Positions 43,133 through 54,260 of a stretch of 64,000 nucleotides of DNA are shown here, piece by piece. A program made the position numbers and the translations under genes. Each line of letters starts with the position of its first letter. Positions within the stretch are counted from its first letter, which is position 1. The stretch comes from Zygnema cylindricum. Taxonomy: Eukaryota; Streptophyta; Zygnematophyceae; Zygnematales; Zygnemataceae. The notes under the pieces were generated by a model. It was not told the DNA's origin and made no database searches. It was given only the letters and a program-made list of their open reading frames with translations. The stretch lies in the NCBI GenBank assembly GCA_037447655.1, contig JBBHKE010001258.1, positions 1 to 64,000 of the forward strand, in the 5' to 3' direction.

Positions 43133-44389
43133 CCCCCCTCTTCTTCTCAGATTTCCCCCTCTTCCTCTCGGATTTCCCCCTCTTCTTCCTCCTCTTCACC
43201 GAAAATAATTTAGATCGGGCGTTTCCGGTGTTGCCGCATTGAGGGAACCGGTCGGTTGGGTTCCCCTCGATGAGCTTGGTCGATTGGCCTCGGTTGATTT
43301 AAAGAATATAATGATCGAATCCAAGGTGTTTGAATCCCTCGATAAGAGAATGTCCCATAAGTGTATCATTTTCTCCGGTAAGGCATGAGTGAAGACTGAT
43401 GCCTTATCATTCTCTTCAATGAATTTCCCCATATTTGCGAGTTGCTCGATAATAATGTTAAATCTCTTTGCGGCCTCATGGATCGATTCATTTGGTTTCA
43501 CTTTGAATGATGTATAATCGTTATAAATATGTTGCCCCTTGTTTTGAAGACTTTTCTCAAAATGATTTTCAAGGGCCACCCAACAATCATGGGCGAATCT
43601 TCGGGTAAGAAATAAATCGTGAATAGAAGTGCTACATGATTGGAATAAACCGCCAACAGCGGAAAGATTTTTCTTCGTCCACACGCGATAAGCTCTCTGA
43701 TCCGAGGTAGGCATCTTGTCCACCCCTTTTACCACCTTCCAAAGGCGTTCTAATTTAAATTGGCCTTTGATATATTTCTTCCACGATTGATAATTCGTCC
43801 CATTGAAAATGACAATTTTTCCGGACATAGATTCAACTTGCTCGTCCCCTTCACTCCAATCGTCAAGATCCGAATCGTCATCTATGGGAAGTTTCCCCTT
43901 TCGAATCAATTCCCTCATCTTCTCCTCATCTCCTCCTCATCTCCTCCTCATCTCCTTCAGTATTAACGACGCTTTGTGTCGGAATGTGATCTCCGAAAAA
44001 TGGAGGTCTCGTGACACGGTTCGTCTCCGAGATTCGTTGATCAACATATCGAAAAAGACCATCCATCATTTTTTGTAGACGATCTCCCATCGCGTCACCT
44101 TCCTCCTTCTTTTTCCCCTCATTCTCCTTCTTTTGTCCGATCGGATCGATCGGAATGGCTTCCTCAAAAGTTTTGCCGGTGAAGGCAAATGGAGTTTCTA
44201 CTTCCGGATCCGACGATGATTCGGATTTGGTTGGATCCAGAGGATCCGGATCCGGATCCGGAGGTCGAGGAATCATCGTAGAAGAAAAAGGCATCATAGG
44301 AGAAGGGGTATTCTTCTTCTTTCTCCCTATGGCGGCCAAACTAGCCACTCTTCTACACCTCAAAGGAGCACGCAAGCTCGGATACCACT
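43133..44389 (-). pseudogene. Copia-3 gag, truncated
   Basis: In minus-strand order there is a variable N-terminal part (44320-43926, Pro/Asp-rich, with MMDGLFRYVDQRISETNR), then MSGKIVIFNGTNYQSWKKYI (about 43825), the usual copia gag opening. HDLFLTRRFAHDCWVALENHF and FNIIIEQLANMGKFIEENDK then follow (UBN2/gag_2 core). The 240-codon frame ends at TGA 43196, but Arg-Gly-Gly-rich codons continue to about 43135. Protease, integrase and RT are absent; the sequence joins the Gypsy-B LTR directly. Copia-4 carries the same gag type. Confidence 0.88.
44376..44387 (-). other. Copia-3 primer-binding site
   Basis: The minus strand reads TGGTATCCGAGC two bases after the LTR end CA. It is complementary to the 3' end of plant initiator tRNA-Met (TGGTATCAGAGC) with one change. 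Confidence 0.85.
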
Positions 44390-44777
44390 TGATAGGATCT
44401 CACACAAAAATGCAGAGTGCAAGACTACAGCAGAAGCAAAAAAAATATAACATCCAGACGAGAGAAAACTGTCCACGGAAGCCAATATATTTCATAGACA
44501 TTTTCTTCCACAAAAAAGGTTAAGTTTTCCCTCCCACTAAGTTGTAGTATATAGTACTGCAAATGTAACGTCACACAATCAAACTAAAAACAAACCAAAC
44601 TATAAAGTGCGCATTGAGTGCCTACAAATCAAATCGCGTCTATACGCGAAACGACATAATGCAAGGTACAAGACACACGTACAAACAAGAATAAATAAAG
44701 ACAAAATGAACCCACTAACCGTACACACCAAACGAAACAAAATACTTGGTCGTCATCAAACTAAGGGCGTGTCCCCA
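44390..44777 (-). repeat. Copia-3 5' LTR
   Basis: On the minus strand it runs from TGGGGACACGCCCTTAG to CCTATCA, followed by AG and the primer site. It matches the Copia-4 LTR at both ends (GGGGACACGCC and GATCCTATCA) and at TTTTGTTTCGTTTGGTGTGTACG. Confidence 0.75.
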
Positions 44778-45459
44778 TGTGTTCAAGTAAGGGTTTTTTT
44801 CGGTCGTTTACACAAAAAATGGACTTCCTACTTGATAATATTACGCCGTACAAAAAATGGGCAAAAACTCAAATACATTTTGTGTCATCTTGGAACTTGA
44901 AAGGTACGGCGATTTGGCAGTATTAGCATCGCGACACACTTCTAGCTCATCTTCACACTTGCACTGAAATCAAACCGCGACCTGCTTTTAATCAAAATAC
45001 TACCCTATTGACGAATAGAAAGCCTAGGTTGCACGCGTCAAAAGTTTTCATTTGTTTTTTTGCAGTTGGGAGAATACACGAAAAAAAAAATTGTTTGTCC
45101 GTTTGCTTATGTTGTCCACATGTGGGCGTATACAACTGTCATTTTTGAGACATAGGCGATTGGTTATGTCATTCACGTGTGGGCGTCAACAAATTACAGT
45201 TGGCGTCGACAATTTTCTCAGTATGTCAAGAACTCTTTGCGGTGTACAAATGTCCGTAGTTGGTTCCGAGATCGTTGGCGCCGACAAATGTCAGCAGTTT
45301 GTTTGCGTCTACAGGTGTCGCAAGTATTGGCGACGTGTACAACTGCCACATATTCAAAATAATGAACCCGCAAGTAACGATTGATATAGGCACACTTCCA
45401 AAAGTACACCGTTAAATCAGCGCTAAATTCCAAAATAACATTTCAAAATATCGATTACA
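44778..45459. other. Spacer between head-to-head copia LTRs, with GGCGTCNACAA repeats
   Basis: A 682 bp spacer. From 45124 to 45350 a degenerate motif (GGCGTCNACAAATGTC) recurs about seven times at 25-45 bp spacing. Open frames here follow this repeat and show no known domain. Confidence 0.5.
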
Positions 45460-45924
45460 CGGGGACACGCCGTTAGTTGTGTTGAGCGCCGTATTATAAG
45501 TTATTTAGCTACCGTGTGATTTGTGTGGCGTGTTGTGATTAGTTAGTTATAATTTGTTATTTTGTTTGGTGTGTACGTGAGACTTTTGTCTTGTACGACG
45601 GTATTTTGTGACTTTTGTTTCGTACGGCGATATTTTATTTATACAGTACTGCGTTCTTTATGTTCTTTCGGCAATACTTTGCTCTGATTGGTTCGCCCAT
45701 GTACCTTTGTATGTCGTGCGATTTATTTTTACATTGTAGTACTTGTCTACTTCATGTGAGAGTATTTAGGACTTAGTCGTTTGGGGAAAATATTATCATT
45801 TGTAAAAGGGGAAAAATTCTCGTGAAATATATTTGTCTTTTGTTGGAGTGATCTCTTCTTACTATCTTTGCTTCCGCATGCTATCTTGTCTTTTCTTCTA
45901 CTCTTAAGAATATCGATCCTATCA
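45460..45924 (+). repeat. Copia-4 5' LTR
   Basis: It begins CGGGGACACGCCGTTAG (first base probably T originally) and ends GATCCTATCA, followed by AG and the primer site TGGTATCGGAGC at 45927-45938. It is the inverted counterpart of the Copia-3 LTR, somewhat longer (465 bp). Confidence 0.75.
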
Positions 45925-45926
45925 AG

Positions 45927-45938
45927 TGGTATCGGAGC
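45927..45938 (+). other. Copia-4 primer-binding site
   Basis: TGGTATCGGAGC, complementary to initiator tRNA-Met with one change, lies two bases after the LTR. Confidence 0.85.
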
Positions 45939-45982
45939 TAGTGTGCTCCATCTAGAGTTAGCAAGGTGGCAAGTCTTGCCAC

Positions 45983-47440
45983 CATGGGGGGAAAGAAGAA
46001 GAAGTCAACCTCTAACACCTTCTCCTATTGCGGCTCCTAATCCGGATCTACCGAATCTGCCGGATCTGGCCGATTCATCTCCAGATCAGAGTGTGAAAGA
46101 TTTCGGCTTCGGAGGAGAGACTTTTGAAAAGGGTTCTCCCTCCAACCCACTTCCAAAAGGAGACGAAGAGAAGAAGGAAGGGGTAGTGTTAATCGAAGAT
46201 AGCCTCAACGAGTTATTTGATGGCTTTCTCACTCTTGTAGATCAACGGATCTCAGATGCAAATCGAAAGGGGAAGTTCAAGGTGGAGGAGGATCCGATCT
46301 TAGATTCTTTGGAGATCGCTTCGGATGGAGGGGTCGGGAATGACAATGTTTTGAGGGAGGCTCTCGGAGAGGGGAAATTTGTGATAGACAACGACTCGGA
46401 TCTCGATTAAGAATCCAATGATAAGTTATCGATCCCTTCCATGCCGAGGAAGATCGTCCTCTTCAACGGATCTAACTATCAAATATGGAAGAAATACATC
46501 AAAGCCCAACTAATCCTTCGTCATCTTTCGAAGATCATGAATGGGGAGGAGAAAATGACGATCGACGATCCAAAGGCTCGCCGTCTTTGAAAATAAATAA
46601 TATTGTCACCATCATCAGTCTCATGCAATCATGCACCGCTTCAGTGCACGATCATTTTCTTACCCAAGATACGGCTCACGAGTGTTGGCAGGCTCTTGAG
46701 GGCCAATTTGAGAAAGGACTTCAAAACAAGGGGCAATATACTTACACGGACTTTATTAAATTTAAAATAAAATCTTACGAATCGATCAATGAAGCGATCA
46801 AGCAATATAATATTATTGTGGAGCAACTCTCAAATAATGGCCGGATTATTATCAAAGAGGATAAAGTTATCGGTCTCGTCAATGCTATACCCAACAATCT
46901 TACTTACCTCAATGAAATTATTTGGGCACAAAAAATCCAAGTTATGAATTATCTTGAATTACCTCAAGACCACCGAAAGAAATTGCAGAGGGCCGCCTAA
47001 GGCTTCGGCCTCGGGTGGATCTCTGAACGCATCAGTTCAAGAACCTGCAAATCTAAATTTTCTCCGAAGGGGGAGAGGAGGAAGGGGAAAGGAAGTGGAT
47101 CTAGGGGAAGGGGAAGTAGCACTAAAAGGAGGGGAAACTTTCCCAGTTAACTTCCTTTCCAAGACCAGTCTGTTGTCACATGCTTTCGATGTAACAAAGC
47201 TGGCCATATGTCCTCCTCATGCCCGAACAAGTAAAAACAATGCCATTATTGCGGGAAATGGGGACATATTTGTCCCTAATGTTACGCGAAATATGACGGC
47301 GGCAGCGGCCGGGCAATTGCAATGGCAGATTCGGTGGAAGTGGCGGTGGCCGATTTGATAGAGGGGGGCGTGGTGGAAGTGGCGGCCGATTCGGCGGCCA
47401 TAACCACTTTGTTGGGGAGAAGGGTCTTAGGTTTTCAAAA
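45983..47440 (+). pseudogene. Copia-4 gag, truncated
   Basis: A start in good context (GCCACCATGGGGGG, ATG at 45984) opens a basic N-terminus that shifts frame near 46030. The next frame runs to 46410 (DSLNELFDGFLTLVDQRISD, as in Copia-3). MPRKIVLFNGSNYQIWKKYI follows at about 46440 and the core HECWQALEGQFEKGLQNKGQ at 46680-46740. Two zinc knuckles follow in other frames: CFRCNKAGHMSSSC (about 47190) and a shortened CHYCGKWGHIC (about 47240). A Gly-rich tail ends near 47440. Protease, integrase and RT are missing. At least four frame breaks are present. Confidence 0.88.
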
Positions 47441-49384
47441 GTACAAGTGTACGGGTGAGATTAACATTCTATTTTGTGCATAATCGTTTATAAAAAACAA
47501 GGCAGCCAACACCGCAATTACTTCGAGCGCCAAACGCTCTTCCATTGGTCAAATCTGTACAACCTATTACTTGAGGAACACTAATGGTCCACACATGATT
47601 AGGCACCACGCAAGATAGAAATCTTTATGAGTCAGAAATTTAACTGACTCGAAATCACCACATGTGTACGTGGGAGATGAATACTTATCATATCGGAAGT
47701 GTAGTTGCGAGATTGCAACTTCAGAGAATTAAAAGAACATCAAGTGGATTGTACCACAAGTATTGCGCCGATCTCGAGTGGGATTGTTAATTCGGGTTGA
47801 TGTATTTGTGTGACGTCATTGACTTACACGTGCGAAATCTCACGATGGATTCCATGACAAAAATGTACTGAAAAAGGACAAATGAAAATAGGCTGTTTGT
47901 GAGTGAAATATTACATGTGGCATCATGTGATAAGACCACACAAAATAGACCTTTCACAACATAGTGAACACACAGAGATATGGAATGCATCCCAGCATTA
48001 GAGATAGGTTTCTCACATAGAAATTACATTCATAGAATTGAAGGAGTCCAAACATGACATTTATTTTCAGTCTTTATATACATAGAGATAGATAGAGATA
48101 GATAACAATAGAATTAGGAGGGTAATTCAGCTTTATTATGTTGTTCAACAACCAATGTTGGAAGAGGAGAACCAGCACTATTAGTGGAAGTAGACATGAA
48201 CACTAGCAGAAACTATTAAAGTACCTACTCAACAGCCAACTTTGAACTGACACAAAATTTGACTCACACAGCCAATATGCCTCAAATTTGCGCCAATGAC
48301 ACAAAATTTAGCAAACTCAAAATTCCCAAAATTGCAGCCAAAATGACCCATTAAACCATAAGATATGATGTTTGGAAGTTTCCCAAAAAACTGCCCTCAT
48401 AAAATCATATTCCCAAAACTAGATACTACAAAATTGGTTAAGTCCTAAGCTATATACTCACAGTGTGTATCTACTGATCTACACTAATTTGGGTAACCGC
48501 TACTACGGTTATTATCCTGAGTAACAACAAAGCATCCTACATGTACGTCACTGTACCTTAAAACCCTAATTATTACTTTCTAAAAACCTGATTAATGGAA
48601 CACTATTTTTTATAACACTAAACTACAAACCAATGATATTCAGATATTTACAGATATTGAACCGTAAACAAAACGTTCCAACCGTACACAAAACGTTCGA
48701 AATGCTTAGTCAGCGCTAATCGCTAAAGTTCAGCCCAATGCGGTCGTGTAGTACAAAGCACCTGAGTGCTTCGTCACTTGTGGTCCCACGCAAATCACGC
48801 TTGTGGTCCCTTGTGAATCAGGCTTGTGGTCCCGGGTGAATCGCTTTTGTTGGAGCAAATTTAATCGACGATTGGTATTGTCGAAATGTACCATATGTTT
48901 CCGGAATACCTGGGTCAGATCCCGTTCGTCCGATCATGTGAATCAAATCGTCAACTGTTTGACACGTATGGTTGACTGTCGGTGCCACTCTGAAAAACCT
49001 GCATACGTTTTTTCGCCAACACGTGTCCCTGCAAAAGTACGATACACTCTACTGTACTATTTGCTACTGTAACAGTAATAAAGGTAAGTATTAAAGGTAA
49101 GTATTACAGTAGACTACTAGGAAAATATCTTAAGATATTTTTACAACTATTTACTAAAATAAAGATATATAAATTACAACATATTAGAAGTAGAAAGTTT
49201 TGAGGAACTATTGTACTTTAGTGGATCGTGTTTTATTAATCAAAGCAAAGTTGTCTAAACCTGCCTCTCTCTAATCTACCTATCTATTCGTTCTCCCTTC
49301 TATAATCTACCATTGTGATTTTCTAAGGTCCACACTAGGTGTGTATATTTGTGACGTAACAACTTTAGTCTGAGGCCACGCGCT
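47441..49384. other. AT-rich intergenic sequence, no gene seen
   Basis: No domain is recognised in about 1.9 kb. Minor features are AGATAG repeats at 48088-48107, a doubled AAAGGTAAGTATTA at 49080-49106, and a doubled CTTGTGGTCCC motif at 48800-48835. No LTR matching Copia-4 was found downstream of its gag. Confidence 0.35.
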
Positions 49385-49399
49385 ATGGTGACTATCCCA

Positions 49400-50289
49400 A
49401 ACTTATAAGAGGGAGAGGGAGAGGGAGGGAGGGAGGGAAAGGGAAAGGGAGGGGGAGAGGGAGAGGGGTGAGGTAGAGGGAGAGGGAGAGGGAGAGGGAG
49501 GGGGAGGGGGAGAGGGGGGGAAAAAGGGGAGGGGAGGGACGGGGCGTTTCTTTCTTTGCCTCTCGAGGACCCCCATATCCTCCTATGTTAGAGATGAGAC
49601 CGAGGGCTAAAGGCTGAGGCCACCCTATGGCCGTCACCCCACGCCTTCCCGACTCTCTCTCTCTCTCGCTCTCTCTATCTCTCTCTCTCTTTCTCTCTCT
49701 CTCCCCTACTAAATTCCCCTTTCCTCCTCTCTCTGATCTGTGTGTCTCTCTTTTCCTCTCCCTCCCGGTTGTCTCTCTGTCTTCCTCTCTCCCTACCATT
49801 TGTCCCACTCCCCTTCTCCCTCCCGGTTGTCTCTCTTCCTCCTTTGTGGGGGGAAAGAGACAGTTCTCCCATCCTTTGGAGAGGAGTCCGGGTTTCCTTT
49901 CTCTCTCTCTCCCTCTCCACCTTTCTCCAAAGAGATGGAGGGATGCCATTTCAATCTCCTCCCCCCTTTTGAGGGAGATTGAGGGGAGGGTGAGGATCCG
50001 TACTCCCATGGCCTTTATCGTTCCTTGAGGAAGTAAAAATGGGAGGATGATGAGAGAGGGGCATAGAGAAGTGACGAGGGAGGGTTCGAGAGGGCGCAAA
50101 GAGAGGGGACGAAGGAGGGGCAGGGAGAGGGGCAGAGAGAGTGGCAGAGAGAGTTCCAGTGAGAGGGCAGAGAGAGGAATAGAGAAAATGGCAAAGAGAG
50201 GGGCAAAGCGAGGGGATGAGGGAAGGGTAGAGAGAGGGACAGTGAGAGGGGTAGAGAGGAACAGAGAGAGGGTACGAGGAAGGAGTAGA
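49400..50289. repeat. GA/CT-rich low-complexity DNA
   Basis: Blocks of GGGAGAGGG (49405-49540), CTCTCTCT (49650-49730, 49900) and GAGAGGGGCA (50050-50280) follow each other. Open frames in both strands (Leu/Ser/Pro or Arg/Glu-rich) are composition artefacts. Copia-5 is inserted at 50289, and the GA-rich sequence resumes at 55987. Confidence 0.85.
50285..50289. repeat. Copia-5 target-site duplication, left (GTAGA)
   Basis: GTAGA precedes the left LTR and recurs at 55987-55991 after the right LTR. Confidence 0.95.
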
Positions 50290-50882
50290 TGATAGATTAT
50301 AAACCAAATAAAACACACACACGACAATGTTGTTCCTCCAGAAACATTTAATATATTAAGCACAATGCAAATAGAACTTCTTTTCTTCTTTCCTTTTACT
50401 TCTGATCTTTCTACGCCTCCTTAACAAGCTACACCTCCAAAAGATAATTCTACCATAAAGTCTCAACCAATATATATAGGTACACGACTAGATACGTGTA
50501 AGAGTCAACGCGGTGAAATGAACGACCGACAAGTTTGAACCGACTTGAACAACACGGTACGCGTAACCGCGAACCAACTTGAATCACGCGGTACGACTTG
50601 AACTTCCGTGAACCAAAACTACTAAGAAATTCCCACGTCACTTCTATAGTAGAATTCAAACATACGTGAAACGAAACAAACATTTCATTTCACGTCACTT
50701 CAAATATCCAGTGACGAAACTTCTTCGTCGCTAATACTTCACTTCAAATATCCAGCGACGAAACTTCTTCGTCGCTGGTACTTCAACTATCCAGCGACGA
50801 AACTACTTCGTCGCTGAACGTCGCTACCTTAGATACGAGAATGACTCGTCGCTAACAGAGTTCTCAGTACCAAATCCTAACA
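50290..50882 (-). repeat. Copia-5 3' LTR (left)
   Basis: It begins TGATAGATTATAAACC (the right copy has TGAAAGATT) and ends AATCCTAACA. It contains three tandem near-perfect palindromes of the type AGCGACGAAACTTCTTCGTCGCT at 50710-50732, 50753-50776 and 50792-50815. On the element strand these lie near the LTR start, in U3. Confidence 0.95.
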
Positions 50883-50896
50883 TTCCCCCTCTTAGT
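50883..50896 (-). other. Copia-5 polypurine tract
   Basis: The minus strand reads CTAAGAGGGGGAA immediately before the LTR start TGTTAGGATTTGG. Confidence 0.85.
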
Positions 50897-50916
50897 GAGA
50901 TACTCAAAGCCCCCTC

Positions 50917-52470
50917 TTACTCCATGCCAACTAATTTCTTTCCCATTTCATAGACTTTCTTTAATACTGCTTTGGTTAACATATCAGCAGCTTGTTCTTC
51001 TGTAGGAACAAACGAAAATTCAACTTCTTTTTCCGCAACCAAATCTCGAACAAAATGCCACTGAATTTTAATGTGTTTAGTGCGCTTATGCAAAATAGGA
51101 TTTTTACTAAGTGCAATGGAAGACATATTATCACTTAATATTTGCATGCATTCTTTTTCCACTCCAACCTCCGATAGAAATTATTTAATCCATACAGCAT
51201 TCTTCGCAGCATGACACGCAGCCATATACTCCGCTTCCGTTGATGAAAGTGCCACAGTAGGCTGCAAACGGGAATTCCACGAGATCGCTCCTTGTGCAAG
51301 TAAAAACACATATCCTGACGTAGACCTTCCAGTATCATAGTCTCCTCCATAGTCGGCATCACAATATCCATAACAACTCAAGCCCTCACCCTTCCTATAA
51401 ACAATTCCAAGACTAAGTGTTCCAGCCAAATATCTAAAGATTCTCTTCGCTGCCTCCCAATGTATTTTTTTCGGATTGCTACAGTACCGACTAACCACGC
51501 TCACTGCGGCACTAATGTCAGGCCTAGTACCGACACTCAAATACATTAAGCTTCCGATTGCCTCCCTATACGGGGCATCAACGTCGGGACTTTTAACAAA
51601 GTTAGAAAGCTTATCACGAGGATGAAGGGGAGTTCCAAGTGGCTTACAATCTAAAAACCCAAATCTTTTAAGTACCTCTTTTGCATATTGTTCCTGGCTT
51701 AACTTAATATCTCCGTTCCTCCTTCTCTGAATCTCAACTCCCACAATGTATTGTGCATCTCCTAAGTCTGTGATTTTAAAATACTTCGGAAATTCAATCT
51801 TTAATTCTCCAAGTAAATCCAAGTTGTGAGTGATAGAAATGAAATCATCTACGTAAACACTGAAAATTACCATGTCGCTACCTTCTCCCCGAATATACAC
51901 TCCACAATCTCCAGTAAGCCTCCTAAATCCCAAAATTAGTAAGACCTTGTGAAGCTTATGGTTCCATGTTCTTGGTGCCTGCATCAAACCATACAAAGCT
52001 TTCCACAACCTCCATACTCTTCCATTCTTTCCAGGAACTCCTTCTAGGATTTTCATATACACCTCCTCTTCTAATTCTCCATTCAAAAAAGCTGTCTCTA
52101 CATCCATCTGTTGGATATGCATTCCTTCCGCCGCCGCCATTACAATAATTGCTCGCAAAGAATCAAACTTAACCACAGGAGCAAAAGTCTCAGAATAATC
52201 AATACCCTCCTTCCGCTGAAAGCCCCTACATACTAACCGCGCCTTATACTTAAGAATTTCTCCCGAAGCTCCCTTCTTTGTCTTAAAAACCCACTTTGAG
52301 TCAATCGCCTTCTTACCAACTGGTAAATCTACCTCTTCAAAACATCCATTCGATTTTATAGAATTAAATTCTTTGATAAACGCCGGTTTCCACTTCTCCT
52401 CCCATTCGTCTGAGTCTCGAGCCTCTTGGTATGATTGAGGATGCGCCGGACGATTTTCTGTAATTGCCTT
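50917..52470 (-). pseudogene. Copia-5 reverse transcriptase and RNase H
   Basis: In the pol frame, EWEEKWKPAFIKEFNSIKSN and IDSKWVFKTKKGASGEILKY open RT, followed by LVCRGFQRKEGIDYSETFAP. MDVETAFLNGELEEEVYMK is motif A and FSVYVDDFISI (about 51850) is the catalytic YVDD. RNase H shows GTRPDISAAVSVVSRY, YCDADYGGDYDTGRSTSGY and LSSTEAEYMAACHAAKNAVW. A single TAA (51183-51181) interrupts after WIK. The same frame continues CMQILSDNMSSIALSKNPILHKRTKHI to the natural end near 50917. Confidence 0.95.
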
Positions 52471-54260
52471 TCATAAGAGAAAGGATTCCGCCCTTCCTTC
52501 TCTAATTTCGGAAATTGCCCTCTGATAGCTGGTTTGCTTTTTATATGACTGTTCAGGTGAAAATCGTTCCGGTGCCTTCCTTTTATTGGATCTTTTACTT
52601 CTCCGTACGTCATCTGCAAATTCTTTATCCGAATCACTGTGCTCAATCTTGTCATCATCCTCCTTTTTTAGGGGTGTCTCTTCTGATGTCATTTTGTCAA
52701 TGCCTGTAGATGATTCTCTGGTGACCTTGTCTCCTTGTGATTTGGTGCCGCTAAGCTTAAGTGTCGAAACTTTCTCTAAAGGTTTTTTTACAAATCGCAC
52801 ATTTTTCTTCGTCTCTACCTCTGACAAAACTTCGTCCTCTTCCACCTCCTCTCCAGTGAACTTCTTATAATGACTTTCCTCCTCATAATCTTGAGCTCGT
52901 TTAGACTCATTAGCTCCCTTCACCATCCATTCCAAGTTCTCATTAAACTCGACATTTCTAGACTCTTTAACCCTTCTAGTGACTGGGTTGTAAATCATAT
53001 ACTGCATTGAGTTTTCACTATATCCCACAAAATATCCTTCCCATGACCGGGCAGCAAACTTTCCCTCTCGATTTCTTTCCTCTATGTATCCCATAGCCTC
53101 ACATCCCCAAATCCTTAAGTGTTTTACTGTAGGTGTTTGTCCACTCCAAAGTTCCTCCGGTGTTTTGTTGCCCAAAGCGAAGTTTATTCTCCTGTTGGTA
53201 ATATGGTTAGCTATCGTGATTGCTTCTCCCCAAAGACGATGCGTGAGTTTCGTCGTATGGAGCATGGCGCGTACCATCTCTTGCAATGTCCGATTCTTCC
53301 TCTCTGCAATTCCATTCGATTGTGGGGAATAAAGAGCCGTGAACTGCTGCTTAATCCCCGTCTCTTTACAGTAATCGGCGAAAACAAGAAATTCACCTCC
53401 TCGGTCTAAGCGTACCGCCTTTACCTGCCTCCCACTTTCCCTCTCAGCCATGACCACAAAGTCTTTAAATGTTTCAAGAGCGTCTGACTTAGCTTTTAAA
53501 AGGTATACCCATGTCTTTCTGCTGAAATCATCAACTATCACCATAATGTACTTATTTTTTCCAATGGTTTCTAGATGTGTGTCCCCACAAAGATCTACAT
53601 GGACTAGATCTAGAGGGTCATTTGCTTTAAATTGAAGATCTTTCACCGGATGAGGCTTCCTTTTATGTTTCCCTTTTGTGCATCCAACACATCCAATGAC
53701 CTTCTCTCCTGTTACCACATCTAGCCCTCGAACCGCCCCATGACGAATCATCTCCTTAATGTTACTCTCTGAAGTATGACACATACGATGGTGCCACAAC
53801 GTGAGGTCCTCCTTGTTAACTTCTGCCGAATGAAGATGACCTTCTTCATTTGCCGTCCTATTTTTTGGTTTCCTCCAAATCAGTCTACTTTGCATATTTT
53901 CAGTCAGAATGCCTTCTACAAATGGCCCTGTTTTACTACTCAAAATGATTCTACCTCCCTCCAAGCATGTGGCTCTTCCTCCTTTCTTTTGAAGTTGTGG
54001 GACACTTAAGAGATTAATGCACCCCCCTGGATTATAAAGCACATTGTTAAAGCGTACCCTATTGACTCTAGTTTTCCCTTCCCTATCTTGTGTTGGTAGA
54101 TCCAACCGTACTATTCCCACTGTATCGATGACCATCATTGAACCATTAGCCACTATGATGGATTTTGGTATAGTGAGTTTACTAATGTCACTGAATAGTC
54201 CTGGATCTGAACACATGTGATGTGTGGCACCTGAATCTACGACCAGTGTGTCCCCATTTA
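52471..54260 (-). pseudogene. Copia-5 protease and integrase
   Basis: LVVDSGATHHMC (about 54250-54215) is an intact D-S-G-A protease site. GAG-pre-integrase follows with TLWHHRMCHTSESNIKEM and CVGCTKGKHKRKP, the HHCC zinc site. The integrase core has VHVDLCGDTHLE (Asp, about 53610), AVRLDRGGEF (Asp, about 53410) and SPQSNGIAERKNRTLQEM (Glu, about 53320). HLRIWGCEAMGYI and GYFVGYSENSMQYMIYNP follow, then an acidic linker leading to RT. The frame ends at TGA 52471, but the codons after it continue in frame into RT. Confidence 0.95.

Noticed and set aside
43135-43190. Purine tract upstream of the Gypsy-B LTR read as a polypurine tract, making it a 3' LTR
   Set aside because: The tract is in frame with Copia-3 gag and encodes its Arg-Gly-Gly tail; the same region exists in Copia-4.
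49392-50363. 323-codon Leu/Ser/Pro frame on the minus strand and its counterparts on the plus strand
   Set aside because: It lies in CT/GA-rich low-complexity DNA and continues into the Copia-5 LTR; there is no codon structure.
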